Positions 39,534-54,325 of a stretch of 64,000 nucleotides of DNA are shown one piece after another. The notes beneath the pieces are model-generated. The model ran no database searches, was not told the DNA's origin, and saw only the letters and a program-made list of their open reading frames with translations. Positions within the stretch are counted from its first letter, which is position 1, and each line of letters opens with the position of its first letter. The DNA lies in the NCBI RefSeq assembly GCF_001314225.1, contig NZ_CP012697.1:682001-746000 (forward strand), written 5' to 3'. The DNA is from Microbacterium sp. No. 7 (GTDB taxonomy: Bacteria; Actinomycetota; Actinomycetes; Actinomycetales; Microbacteriaceae). The position numbers and the translations under genes are program-made.

Positions 39534-40613
39534 TCAGCGGCGTGCGGCCGGCGTCGTGCCCGACGCGCGCAGCCAGGCCGCGACGGCCTCGGCGCGGTTC
39601 GTCGCGTGGAGCTTGCGCAGGATGCGCGTGACGTGCGTCTTGACGGTGCCCTCGGAGATCACCAGGCGGCGTGCGATCTTCGCGTTCGAGTCGCCGTCGG
39701 CCATGAGCCGCATGATCTGCACCTCACGTCTCGTGAGCACCTCGTCGTCGTCGCGTGCCACGATCACGGATGCCTCGACCGCGGACTGCGGCCGCCATCT
39801 GCCGAGGCCGTCGAGGCGCGTGCGCAGTCCGGCCAGCCCGTCGAGGAGCGTCACGCGGCTCAGCGCCTGGCTGACTCCGCCGGCGAGCACCGTCAGCAGT
39901 GACTGATCGTCGCGCGTGAGGGTGCGGCGCTGGTGATAGTAGTCGCCGTGCAGGAGCCCGACGACCTCGCCGTCGACGAAGAGCGGGGCGATGCCGTACG
40001 ACGACGACTTCGTGATCTCGGCGAGCGGGCGGTTGACGCGCGGGTTGTCCTGCACCTCGTGCACGAGCACGGCCTGTGCGTACTCGACGCTGTCGTTCTC
40101 GACGAGCTCGTGGTCGAGCAGGGGCGAGGCCTCGCGTCCGACGGCGACGATCTCCTCGGCCCAGCGGGGGTCGCGGACGACGCACATGGTGTGCAGTCGC
40201 CACGCCGTGTCGACCGTCGACACGAGGGCCCGGTCGAAGCCCAGCCGGCACGTCGCCTCGGGCACGCTGCCGAAGAGCTCGTCGACGGTGCGGGCCGTGG
40301 ACAGCTCGGCGAGGGCCGAGCCGACCTTGGCCAGCATGCGGCTCTGGCGGGCGAGCCGGCGTCGGTTCTGCTCGGCCTCGGCTTCGCGGATGTCTCCCAG
40401 CAGTCCGACGAGCGACTCCAGCCGTCGATCGCCGAGGTCGTTCGACACGCGTGTCATCTCGGCGGAGACGCGCTCCCAGAGGTGCTCGAGCGCGTCGGCG
40501 CCCCACGCGTCCGCATCGTGCAGATCGCTGTCGAGGACATCCCGGGCGTCGTCGGCGAGCGCCGCGATGCGCGCACGCAGGTCGCCGGCCGTACCGCGAG
40601 ATGGTGTGGACAT
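39534..40613 (-). CDS. LuxR-family regulator with GAF-like sensor domain
   Basis: A 359-residue regulator. Helical N-terminus (1-95), a GAF-like domain at about 95-265 (FDRALVSTVDTAWRL, SYGIAPLFVDGEVVGLLHGD) and a C-terminal LuxR-type helix-turn-helix at about 290-355 (LTRREVQIMRLMADGDSNA, TVKTHVTRILRKL). The GAF part presumably senses the ketone, alcohol or a related aromatic. The ATG at 40613 is chosen because GGAG lies just upstream and the only -10 box, TACAAT, is at 40657-40662; the longer frame would start inside that box. It precedes hyuA on the same strand and is its likely activator. Confidence 0.88.
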   Translation of the reverse strand: MSTPSRGTAGDLRARIAALADDARDVLDSDLHDADAWGADALEHLWERVSAEMTRVSNDLGDRRLESLVGLLGDIREAEAEQNRRRLARQSRMLAKVGSALAELSTARTVDELFGSVPEATCRLGFDRALVSTVDTAWRLHTMCVVRDPRWAEEIVAVGREASPLLDHELVENDSVEYAQAVLVHEVQDNPRVNRPLAEITKSSSYGIAPLFVDGEVVGLLHGDYYHQRRTLTRDDQSLLTVLAGGVSQALSRVTLLDGLAGLRTRLDGLGRWRPQSAVEASVIVARDDDEVLTRREVQIMRLMADGDSNAKIARRLVISEGTVKTHVTRILRKLHATNRAEAVAAWLRASGTTPAARR

Positions 40614-40656
40614 GGGCGCTCCGCTGCTGCGTGGTCCGAGCTGCTGCTTGGACCGC

Positions 40657-40662
40657 ATTGTA
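40657..40662 (-). promoter_or_regulatory. -10 box of the GAF-LuxR regulator
   Basis: On the minus strand TACAAT matches TATAAT at five positions. CTGACC, a weak -35, lies about 19 nt upstream, inside the end of the preceding gene. Predicted leader is about 35 nt. Confidence 0.55.
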
Positions 40663-40683
40663 TCCCTGCGTCCCGGCGTGCGG

Positions 40684-41178
40684 TCAGCCTTCGGCCTCGG
40701 GGTCGAAGGCCCAGGTGGGGGCGAGGGCGCGCAGGCGGGCGGCGCGCCACTGCCAGGTCGCCCAGAGGACGGGCCAGAGCGGCGGGGCCGCGGCGCCGCC
40801 GATGACGAGCCGGTCGCGCCACAGGGTGCGGCCGTCGGGGGCGGCCGACGCGGCCATCTGGTGGTCCCACACGTCGAGCGCCGACAGCGGCCCGGTGAGG
40901 GGGATGCCGCTGTCGCGGAAGACGTGCACGGGGCCGCGGCTGTCGTGGGTGTGCCGCTCCGAGACGTGGATCAGCTGCCGGCCGAGGGGGACCGTGCCTG
41001 CGAGCGCGAGCTGTACCGCCACGTCGTCGCCCGGCTCCAGCGACGTCGGAGCGGGGGAGCCGAGCACGTCGAACGACACGAGCGGCCCGTACAGCTCGCT
41101 CACGGCGCGCAGCGAGTGCAGCGCACGCCACGCGGCGTGCGGGTCGCAGTCGAGCTCGAGCTTCAGCAGGATCCGCAT
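40684..41178 (-). CDS. SRPBCC-like protein of unknown function
   Basis: A 164-residue protein starting MRILLKLELDCDPHAAWRAL, the usual first strand and helix of a START/polyketide-cyclase (SRPBCC) fold, a hydrophobic-ligand cavity. GPLVSFDVLGSP and VHVFRDSGIPLTG would be later strands. DVWDHQMAAS and a Trp-rich C-terminus (WPVLWATWQWRAARL) are distinctive. Ligand and role are unknown. GAGACT is 6 nt before the ATG at 41178; a GTG two codons upstream is the alternative start. No link with the adjacent regulator is evident. Confidence 0.65.
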   Translation of the reverse strand: MRILLKLELDCDPHAAWRALHSLRAVSELYGPLVSFDVLGSPAPTSLEPGDDVAVQLALAGTVPLGRQLIHVSERHTHDSRGPVHVFRDSGIPLTGPLSALDVWDHQMAASAAPDGRTLWRDRLVIGGAAAPPLWPVLWATWQWRAARLRALAPTWAFDPEAEG

Positions 41179-41252
41179 GGGCACAGTCTCGCACGCGGCC
41201 CCTCGCGATCAGCGGCCGGAGTCCGTGCGGTTCCGCGGAATAGGCTGAGCGG

Positions 41253-42005
41253 ATGCCGTCAGCCACCGCCCCGCACGCGTTCTTCGACCAGGCCTCGTAC
41301 CAGGTGCGCTTCGAATGGGGCGTCGCGGGCCTCGATCGGCTGGCGCCCGCCGACGTCGTCGTGGTCGTCGACGTGCTGGGTCTCTCGACGGATGCCGTCG
41401 GCCGCGTCGCCGCGGGGGACGAGGTCGCGCCCGGCGCCCTCGCGCTCGCCGACGCCGCCGGGGATGCCGTGGGTGCCGCGGGCGTCGCGGCCGCCGCGCG
41501 CATCGCCGCCCGCGCCGCCGGGACCGGCGCGACCGTGCTGCTCGGATGCCTGCGCAATGCCTCGGCCACCGCCGCGGCGGTGCTCGCGGAGCAGAGCCGC
41601 CGCGGTGCGCGCACGAGCGTCGCCGTGATCGCGGCGGGCGATCCGGCATCCGCCGATCCGGCGTCCGGCGACCCGGGCTCCGCGGGTCTGGCGGTCACAG
41701 GCATGGCACCCAGCGGTTCGGCACTCGCGCACGCGCCCCTGCGGTTCGCGGTCGAAGACCTGCTCGGCGCGGGCGCGGTCATCGACGGCCTCACGGCGCT
41801 CGGCATCGACCATACCTCGCCCGAGGCGGCAGCGGCGAGCGAGGCGTTCCGGGGGCTGCGCGGCGCCGTGCGTCACCTGCTCACCGCGAGCGGCTCGGGC
41901 CGGGAGCGAGCGGACGGCGGGTTCCGCGCCGAGGTCGAGTCGGCGGCATCCCTCGACGCGACGCCCGTCGTGCCGGTGCTGCGCGGCGGCGTTCTCCGGG
42001 CCTGA
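41253..42005 (+). CDS. 2-phosphosulfolactate phosphatase (ComB) family protein
   Basis: A 250-residue protein. VVVVDVLGLSTDAVGRVAAG near residue 36 and VLLGCLRNASATAAAVL near 95 fit the ComB fold, and the C-terminal half has the AVEDLLGAGAVIDGL and SPEAAAASEAFRG helices of the group. ComB hydrolyses 2-phosphosulfolactate in coenzyme M biosynthesis; in bacteria without that pathway the substrate is unclear, so only the family is claimed. The centre (about 130-150) is an Ala/Asp/Ser-Pro repeat. TAGGCT stands 6 nt before the ATG (leaderless). Confidence 0.82.
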   Translation: MPSATAPHAFFDQASYQVRFEWGVAGLDRLAPADVVVVVDVLGLSTDAVGRVAAGDEVAPGALALADAAGDAVGAAGVAAAARIAARAAGTGATVLLGCLRNASATAAAVLAEQSRRGARTSVAVIAAGDPASADPASGDPGSAGLAVTGMAPSGSALAHAPLRFAVEDLLGAGAVIDGLTALGIDHTSPEAAAASEAFRGLRGAVRHLLTASGSGRERADGGFRAEVESAASLDATPVVPVLRGGVLRA

Positions 42006-42028
42006 GCCCTCCCGGGCCTGACGCGCGA

Positions 42029-42517
42029 TCAGCGCGGTGTCATGGCCGCATGACGCGTGCCGGGCGTGATCTCGCGGCGATGCCACTCGAAGAGGTAGCG
42101 GGCGTCGAACGTCGGGGCGCAGCGCGCGCACGAGACCTGCCGCGTCACGCGCCGATGCCGGTAGGCGACGTGACCGGCGGGGCACCGCCCCACCCACGGG
42201 GCGAGGTCGGTCGCCGTCTCGCCATGGTGCGTGACGCCGCCCGTGTAGCCGAGTCCGCGGGCGATGCGCTTCCACGCCGGACCGTGCTGCGCGGCGGGTC
42301 CGGCCAGCGCGTGCGCGACCTCGTGCAGCAGGGTCTGGCGATTGGTCTCGTCGTCGTAGCGCGCCGAGAGATACCGCGACACCGTGATGCGCTTGTGCGC
42401 GTAGTGGCACGCGCCCGCACGACGCTTCGCATGATCGAAGTCGAACGACCACGACGCATCGAGGTGCGCGGTGATGAGCTCTTCCGCCATCCGACGGACG
42501 GTCTGAGGGTCTGTCAT
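42029..42517 (-). CDS. SprT-like zinc metalloprotease-domain protein
   Basis: A 162-residue SprT/Spartan-like protein. The metal site HEVAHALAG is near residue 65 with a downstream His in GPAWKRIARGLG. KRRAGACHYAHKRITVSRYL is the preceding strand-turn, and a C-terminal zinc ribbon is partly kept as GRCPAGH and CARCAP. In eukaryotes Spartan cleaves DNA-protein crosslinks; the bacterial role is not defined. TAACCT lies 6 nt before the ATG on this strand, a leaderless pattern. Convergent with the ComB-like gene. Confidence 0.88.
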   Translation of the reverse strand: MTDPQTVRRMAEELITAHLDASWSFDFDHAKRRAGACHYAHKRITVSRYLSARYDDETNRQTLLHEVAHALAGPAAQHGPAWKRIARGLGYTGGVTHHGETATDLAPWVGRCPAGHVAYRHRRVTRQVSCARCAPTFDARYLFEWHRREITPGTRHAAMTPR

Positions 42518-42546
42518 GCTGCGAGGTTAGAACAAAGCTCCGACAT

Positions 42547-43071
42547 TCAGCTCGCGACCGAGGCCCCGCGGCGTCGCTCCGCCGCGTCGATCGCCTGCAG
42601 CGTCGCCTCCAGGTCGTCGTCGGAGGCGCCCGCCTCCTGACGCAGGAACAGCGAGCGCTTGAAGTCGGCCCGCGCCGACGCGTAGTCGCCCGCGTCGTAC
42701 GAGACCTTGCCGCGATGCTGCAGCGCGAACGCCCCGAGCGCCGCCCACGCCTGCCCCTCGGCCTCCTCGGCGCACGTCGTCAGCTCGGCCAGGGCCGCGG
42801 CATGCGCGCCGCGTCGCTGCAGCACCGTCGCGTGCAGCACCCGCGCGCGCAGCAGGTCCTTGCGCGTTCCCGCCATGCGCGCCACGCGCACCGTCTGCTC
42901 GGCGATCGACAGCGCCTCGTCGAGGCGATCGAGCACCTTCAGCAGCCACACGCGCTCCATCAGGGCGGGCAGGCTGCGCTGGGCGCCCAGCTCGTCGAGC
43001 CGGTCGGAGCACTCCTGCGCATCGACGATCTCGCGCAGCGTCTCCGGGTCGTATCCCTTGATGTGGCTCAC
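42547..43071 (-). CDS. TPR-like helical repeat protein
   Basis: A 174-residue all-helical protein with helix pairs of TPR spacing: DEALSIAEQTVRVARMAG, LLRARVLHATVLQRRGAHAA, AFALQHRGKVSYDAGDYASA. Likely a protein-interaction scaffold; the partner is unknown. The GTG at 43071 is preferred because GAGAGGAG ends about 5 nt upstream, and it removes six non-conserved residues of the longer frame. It begins 69 nt after the methyltransferase-like gene on the same strand. Confidence 0.75.
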   Translation of the reverse strand: MSHIKGYDPETLREIVDAQECSDRLDELGAQRSLPALMERVWLLKVLDRLDEALSIAEQTVRVARMAGTRKDLLRARVLHATVLQRRGAHAAALAELTTCAEEAEGQAWAALGAFALQHRGKVSYDAGDYASARADFKRSLFLRQEAGASDDDLEATLQAIDAAERRRGASVAS

Positions 43072-43140
43072 GCAGGCTCCTCTCACGCGTGCTCTCCAGT
43101 CTCGCCCGGCCTCGCGCGAAGCGCACGAGGCACGCCGGGA

Positions 43141-44007
43141 TCAGCGCGCCAGAAAGATGGACGCCGACGGCTTGGGCGAGTCGGTGGCATCCTCCTCGGT
43201 CACGGCGCTCACGCCGCTCGCGAGCGCGCGCAGCTGCTCCGCCGAGGCGACGCTCGCCGGGAACGGGCCGGCGGTGCGCAGCAGGCGTGGCCAGTCGTCG
43301 GGAAAGACGGACGGGCTCGCGGCGAGCACGAGATTGCCGAACCGGCGTCCCTTCAGCAGCTGCCCGTCGGCGAGGCCCAGCATCGCGGGGAACGTCTCGG
43401 CGAGCGTCGCGATCTGCCGTCGGGCGAACGCGAGGCCGGGCCCGTCGCCGATGTTGACGAGCACGATGCCGTCGGGCCGCAGCAGGCCCGCGAGCGTGCG
43501 GAAGTAGTCGGTGGTCGTGAGGTGCGCGGGGGTCTGCGCGCCCGCGAACACATCGGACACGACGAGGTCGCACGCGCCTTGCAGGCCCGCGGGCAGCCGC
43601 TCGGCGACGGCGCGCGCGTCGCCGATGCGCACGCGGATCCGGGCGCCGCGCGGCAGCGGCAGGTGCTCGCGCACGAACGACACGAGCTGCGGCTCCAGCT
43701 CGATCACCTGCTGGCGGGAGCCCGGGCGCGTGTGCTCGACGTAGCGGGGGAGCGTGAGGGCGCCCGCGCCGAGATGCACCGCGGTGATCGGCTCGCGCGG
43801 CTCGCGCACGAGGTCGATCACGGCGCCCATGCGGGCGACGTACTCGAAGCGCAGGGTGCGCGGGTCGCCCAGGTCGACGTGCGACTGCGGCGTGCCGTCG
43901 ACCTCCAGCTCGTAGCCTTCGTCGACGCGGCTGCGGGTGATGCGCGCGATCGTGCCGTCGGAGAGGCGCGTCGACGGCCCGGCGGACTCGATGCGCGCGC
44001 GTGCCAT
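43141..44007 (-). CDS. Spermidine-synthase-like class I methyltransferase-fold protein
   Basis: A 288-residue protein with a spermidine synthase-like Rossmann fold: VHLGAGALTLPRYVEH (motif I), VIELEPQLVSFVREHL (acidic loop), IGDARAVAERLP and DLVVSDVF in place of the aminopropyltransferase YDVIIxD. GDPRTLRFEY resembles the short N-terminal beta domain. The polyamine-binding residues are not obviously kept, so it may be a non-polyamine methyltransferase, as for many actinobacterial 'fused/short SpeE' proteins. TACCGT lies 6 nt before the ATG. Confidence 0.82.
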   Translation of the reverse strand: MARARIESAGPSTRLSDGTIARITRSRVDEGYELEVDGTPQSHVDLGDPRTLRFEYVARMGAVIDLVREPREPITAVHLGAGALTLPRYVEHTRPGSRQQVIELEPQLVSFVREHLPLPRGARIRVRIGDARAVAERLPAGLQGACDLVVSDVFAGAQTPAHLTTTDYFRTLAGLLRPDGIVLVNIGDGPGLAFARRQIATLAETFPAMLGLADGQLLKGRRFGNLVLAASPSVFPDDWPRLLRTAGPFPASVASAEQLRALASGVSAVTEEDATDSPKPSASIFLAR

Positions 44008-44084
44008 CCCTCCACGGTACCCGCGCCCGGCCGGCGTGACCGCGAGGGCCGCGCGGGCGCGGGCTCGGCGGGTACCCTCGGGAC

Positions 44085-44840
44085 ATGGCGACGATCGACC
44101 TCAACGCCGACCTCGGCGAGACGGTCGGCGGTGTGCCGACCGCCGACGACGAGGCGATGTTCGGCGTCGTCTCCAGCGCGTCGGTCGCGTGCGGCGGCCA
44201 CGCGGGCGATGCCGCCTCGATGCGCGAGGCCGTGCTGCGCGCCGCGCGCGCGGGCGTCGCGGTGGGGGCCCACCCCTCGTTCGTCGACCCCGCCGGCTTC
44301 GGCCGCACGGCCCTCGCGGTCGCGCCCGACGTGCTGCGCCTGCAGGTGCGCGAGCAGCTCGCCGGGCTCGTCGCCGCGGGCGCCGACCTGCGCTACGTCA
44401 AGCCGCACGGCGCGCTGTACCACGTCGTCGTCGGCGACCGCGAGGCGGCGGATGCCGTGGCCTCGGCCGTCGCCGACGTCTCCGCGACCCTGGGGCGGGC
44501 GCTGCCCGTGCTCGGCCTCGGCGGGTTCGGGCAGGCGGCGGTCGTGGCGCGCGGCCTGCCCTTCTATCTGGAGGCGTTCCTCGATCGCGGCTACCTTCCG
44601 AGCGGCGGGCTCGTGCCGCGCGGCGCGCCGGGCGCGCTGCTGGCGGATGCCGGGGAGGTCGCCGCCCGCGCCGTGCGGCTCGCCCGCACGCGCGAGGTCG
44701 TCGCGGTCGACGGCTCGGTGGTCGTCGCCGAGGCCGCGTCGCTGTGCCTGCACGGCGACTCCCCGGGCGCCGTGGCGATGGCGCGCGCCGTGCGCGCCGC
44801 CCTCGACGGCGAGGGGATCGCGGTGCGCGCCCCCTGGTGA
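44085..44840 (+). CDS. pxpA: 5-oxoprolinase subunit PxpA (LamB/YcsF family)
   Basis: A 251-residue protein with the family landmarks IDLNADLGE at residues 4-12, SVACGGHAGD near 34, AHPSFVDPAGFGR and YVKPHGALYH. PxpA acts with PxpB and PxpC to open 5-oxoproline to glutamate using ATP. Neither partner is next to it: the next genes are rpoB and rpoC, so it is an orphan here. TACCCT is 6 nt before the ATG (leaderless). It is followed at once by the 21-nt repeat array. Confidence 0.92.
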   Translation: MATIDLNADLGETVGGVPTADDEAMFGVVSSASVACGGHAGDAASMREAVLRAARAGVAVGAHPSFVDPAGFGRTALAVAPDVLRLQVREQLAGLVAAGADLRYVKPHGALYHVVVGDREAADAVASAVADVSATLGRALPVLGLGGFGQAAVVARGLPFYLEAFLDRGYLPSGGLVPRGAPGALLADAGEVAARAVRLARTREVVAVDGSVVVAEAASLCLHGDSPGAVAMARAVRAALDGEGIAVRAPW

Positions 44841-44847
44841 TCTGTCC

Positions 44848-44994
44848 GGCACCGTCGCGGGAACAAGTGGCACCGTCACGAGAACAACTGGCACCCTCGC
44901 GGGAACAACTGGCACCGTCGCGAGAACAACTGGCGCCCTCGCGAGAACAACCGGCACCCTCGCGGAGAAAGCCGGCACCGTCGCGGGGGAGGGG
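44848..44994. repeat. Seven-copy 21-nt tandem array downstream of pxpA
   Basis: Units beginning GGCACC start at 44848, 44869, 44890, 44911, 44932, 44953 and 44974, exactly 21 nt apart. Typical copy: GGCACCCTCGCGAGAACAAC plus T. The same unit occurs at 31.5 and 56.8 kb. Confidence 0.92.
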
Positions 44995-45058
44995 CCGGCG
45001 TGAACGCCGGCTCCGCGCGGCTTATACCGCAGCCGCGCAGATCAGTCAACGATTCCGC

Positions 45059-45087
45059 TGGACACGGCGCGTCGCAGAGTCTATAGT
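45059..45087 (+). promoter_or_regulatory. rpoB promoter
   Basis: TGGACA (45059-45064) and TATAGT (45082-45087), each five of six to consensus, with a 17-nt spacer. The leader to rpoB is about 145 nt. Confidence 0.85.
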
Positions 45088-45146
45088 GGGTAGTTGCGCT
45101 CCTCACCTCCTTGCCCTCATATGGTGGTCGGCTTGTGCCTGTGCCC

Positions 45147-45218
45147 CTGTCGCTCCGCGACAGCGCGCGCCAGGGCGGGGAGTGCTTCACCCGTTGACAA
45201 GGAAAACCCGCCCCGCCC
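45147..45218 (+). promoter_or_regulatory. Structured rpoB leader
   Basis: Two hairpins: CTGTCGC/GCGACAG with a 3-nt loop (45147-45163) and GGGCGGGG/CCCCGCCC (45173-45180 with 45211-45218). The second ends 8 nt before the GGAGGT of rpoB. A control role is inferred. Confidence 0.5.
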
Positions 45219-45239
45219 GGGCCCACGGAGGTAATCCCC

Positions 45240-48740
<3,501 letters not shown>

Positions 48741-48755
48741 TCCGCGGCATCCGGA

Positions 48756-48795
48756 TTTCGATACGGCGGCTGCGCCGCCCACTCAATCAGCGAAA
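48756..48795. repeat. REP-like palindrome between rpoB and rpoC
   Basis: TTTCGATACG, a GGCGGC-TGC-GCCGCC stem and CACTCAATCAGCGAAA. The outer arms ATTTCG/CGAAAT also pair. Same family as the elements inside lhr and after rpoC. It fills half the 81-nt rpoB-rpoC gap, upstream of the rpoC ribosome-binding site. Confidence 0.85.
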
Positions 48796-48821
48796 TTTCA
48801 TAGCACACAGGAGAGAACTCA

Positions 48822-52687
<3,866 letters not shown>

Positions 52688-52691
<4 letters not shown>

Positions 52692-52744
52692 AGTCGTGCG
52701 GCGTCAATGTGAGCGAAGCGAGCGTTGACGCGGCACGACTCTAG
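52688..52744 (+). terminator. 20-bp inverted repeat overlapping the rpoC stop
   Basis: CTAGAGTCGTGCGGCGTCAA (52688-52707) and its complement at 52725-52744 match at 19 of 20; the inner GAGCGAAGCGAGC adds a small stem. The rpoC TAG is within the left arm. Confidence 0.75.
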
Positions 52745-52785
52745 GTCGAGTGCCCGCGCCGCAGGCGCGGGCGTATCGAAACCTC
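52745..52785. repeat. REP-like palindrome downstream of rpoC
   Basis: GTCGAGTGCC, a CGCGCC-GCAG-GCGCGG stem and GCGTATCGAAA, in the orientation opposite to the copy at 48756. Confidence 0.8.
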
Positions 52786-52797
52786 TCGCGACACATC

Positions 52798-52830
52798 GAA
52801 GGCCCCGGCGCTCCGCGCGCCGGGGCCTTC
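52798..52830 (+). terminator. 13-bp perfect hairpin terminator of the rpoBC operon
   Basis: GAAGGCCCCGGCG (52798-52810), 7-nt loop, and its exact complement (52818-52830). It lies behind two other palindromes, giving three hairpins in 145 nt. Confidence 0.85.
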
Positions 52831-52847
52831 GGCGTTCCGCGGCCCAC

Positions 52848-52922
52848 GAACCTCGGAGAACGGCGCGAACCTCGGCGGGATCGCGCGAGACGCTCTGAAC
52901 CTCGTCGCTTTCTCCGAGGTTC
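52848..52922. repeat. GAACCTCGGAGAA inverted repeat with extra direct copies
   Basis: GAACCTCGGAGAA (52848-52860) pairs with TTCTCCGAGGTTC (52910-52922). Partial direct copies GAACCTCGG and GAACCTCG lie between, near 52867 and 52897. Confidence 0.8.
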
Positions 52923-52962
52923 CTGGCGGTCTGCGGCGGGCGGGAGGCGGTAGCGTCGGAGC

Positions 52963-53556
52963 ATGGCGAGGGTCGGTGGGCGCAATCTGGTGGCCGCGTG
53001 GTTCGTGGGCCTGCTCTGCCTCGGCGTCGTCGTGACGCTCGTGGTGCTCGCGGCGCCGATGGTGCCGCACCTGCTCGGCTGGACCGGCCCCGACGCCGCC
53101 GAGACCGCGGACGAGACCGACGACGCGCCCGAGGCGGGACCGGTCGGCGCGACCGACGACTGCCGCGCCCTGTACGAGGACGCGCTGTGGACGACGCTGC
53201 GCGCCGCACCCGGCTCCGACCTGGCCGTGTCGACCGACGCGCCGGTGCTGTCGGCATCCGCGTTCGTCGACGGCGTGCAGCCCGGCGTGACCGTGACGTG
53301 CGCGTGGACGTCGGAGCGCGGCAGCATCGTCACGACGCTGGCGACGGCGCCGACGGATGCCGGGGCGATCGCGAAGACGGCGCTCGGGCCCGCGGGCTTC
53401 GCGTGCGCCGACGTCGAGGACCGCGTGCGCTGCACCCGTGAGGACGGCGGCACGGTCGAGACGGTCGAGATCGGCGGCGGCGTGTGGGCGTCGACGGTGC
53501 AGGCCGACTGGCATCCCGCGGGCTACGCCGACCGCATCGCCGGCCGCGTCTGGTGA
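52963..53556 (+). CDS. Single-pass membrane-anchored protein of unknown function
   Basis: A 197-residue protein with one hydrophobic segment at about 10-38 and an acidic linker, then an extracytoplasmic domain. DDCRALYEDAL, GFACADVEDRVRCTRED and WHPAGYADRIAGRVW mark the domain, whose three or four cysteines could form disulfides. The neighbouring convergent lipoprotein (53564-54172) shares the same spacing: DCRDVL, GYTCYEPSQGIRC and APSGYTASIIERMW. The two look like paralogues. TAGCGT lies 6 nt before the ATG. Function unknown. Confidence 0.75.
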   Translation: MARVGGRNLVAAWFVGLLCLGVVVTLVVLAAPMVPHLLGWTGPDAAETADETDDAPEAGPVGATDDCRALYEDALWTTLRAAPGSDLAVSTDAPVLSASAFVDGVQPGVTVTCAWTSERGSIVTTLATAPTDAGAIAKTALGPAGFACADVEDRVRCTREDGGTVETVEIGGGVWASTVQADWHPAGYADRIAGRVW

Positions 53557-53563
53557 GGAGCGG

Positions 53564-54172
53564 CTACGAGCGCGGCCACATCCGCTCGATGATCGACGCC
53601 GTGTAGCCGGAGGGCGCGAGGTTGGAGTACTGCGTGTCGACCACGACGCCGTCGCGCCAGAAGAGCGTGCGGCCCTGCTCGATCGGCAGCGTCTCGTGCT
53701 GCCACGTGTCCTCGCACCGGATGCCCTGGCTCGGCTCGTAGCACGTGTAGCCCTCGCCCGACAGCTCGTACAGGGCGTCGCGCGCCTCGCGCTCGGGGGA
53801 GTAGCCGATCACGGTGACGAGCCACGTGCCCACCGCGCCGGGCTCGCCCCATACGCACACGCGCGTGCTGTCGGGCCGGATGCCGCCGCCCATGCCGGGC
53901 GCGTTGAACGGGTAGTCCTCGAGCTCGGCGAGGACCTTGTCGCTCAGCACGTCGCGGCAGTCCGTGGGCAGCGCCGTCGTCGAGGCCGCCTCGCCGAGCG
54001 GGAAGGGCAGGATCTCGGGCGCGCCCGCCGCGGCCGACGGCGACGACGTCGCACTTGGGGTCGGCGCGTCGGTCGTCGGTCCCGGTGCGGGCTCGGGCTC
54101 GGGGGCGCACGCCACGAGACCCAGGGCGAGGAGCAGGCCCGCCAGGGTGCTGAGCGCGGCGCGACGTGGCAT
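53564..54172 (-). CDS. Lipoprotein of unknown function, paralogous to the facing gene
   Basis: A 202-residue lipoprotein: signal peptide with lipobox LVAC (Cys near 22), a Pro/Thr/Ser linker to about 55, then a domain with DCRDVLSDKVL, VCVWGEPGAVGTW, GYTCYEPSQGIRCEDTW and the C-terminal SGYTASIIERMW. The domain resembles that of the convergent gene, whose stop is 7 nt away. TATCGT is 6 nt before the ATG at 54172, supporting that start over longer frames. Exposed on the outer membrane face by its anchor; role unknown. Confidence 0.8.
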   Translation of the reverse strand: MPRRAALSTLAGLLLALGLVACAPEPEPAPGPTTDAPTPSATSSPSAAAGAPEILPFPLGEAASTTALPTDCRDVLSDKVLAELEDYPFNAPGMGGGIRPDSTRVCVWGEPGAVGTWLVTVIGYSPEREARDALYELSGEGYTCYEPSQGIRCEDTWQHETLPIEQGRTLFWRDGVVVDTQYSNLAPSGYTASIIERMWPRS

Positions 54173-54325
54173 GGCCCCACGATAGGGCCGGGTTCCGACA
54201 TCGTCTGCGCGGCGCGCGGCGACGCGCGCGTCGGTCGACACGTCGGCATGCCTCCCGGGCAATGCTTGCGGTCGCGGTTACGCTCGCCTTGCGGTGGCAT
54301 GGGCCCCGCGTGAGGAGCACTTCGC

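Noticed and set aside
35326..44840. HyuA/HyuB plus PxpA as one 5-oxoprolinase pathway
   Set aside because: They belong to two different, non-cooperating oxoprolinase systems and lie in separate, oppositely oriented transcription units.
44848..44994. CRISPR array
   Set aside because: The 21-nt units are contiguous, with no unique spacers, no leader and no cas genes.
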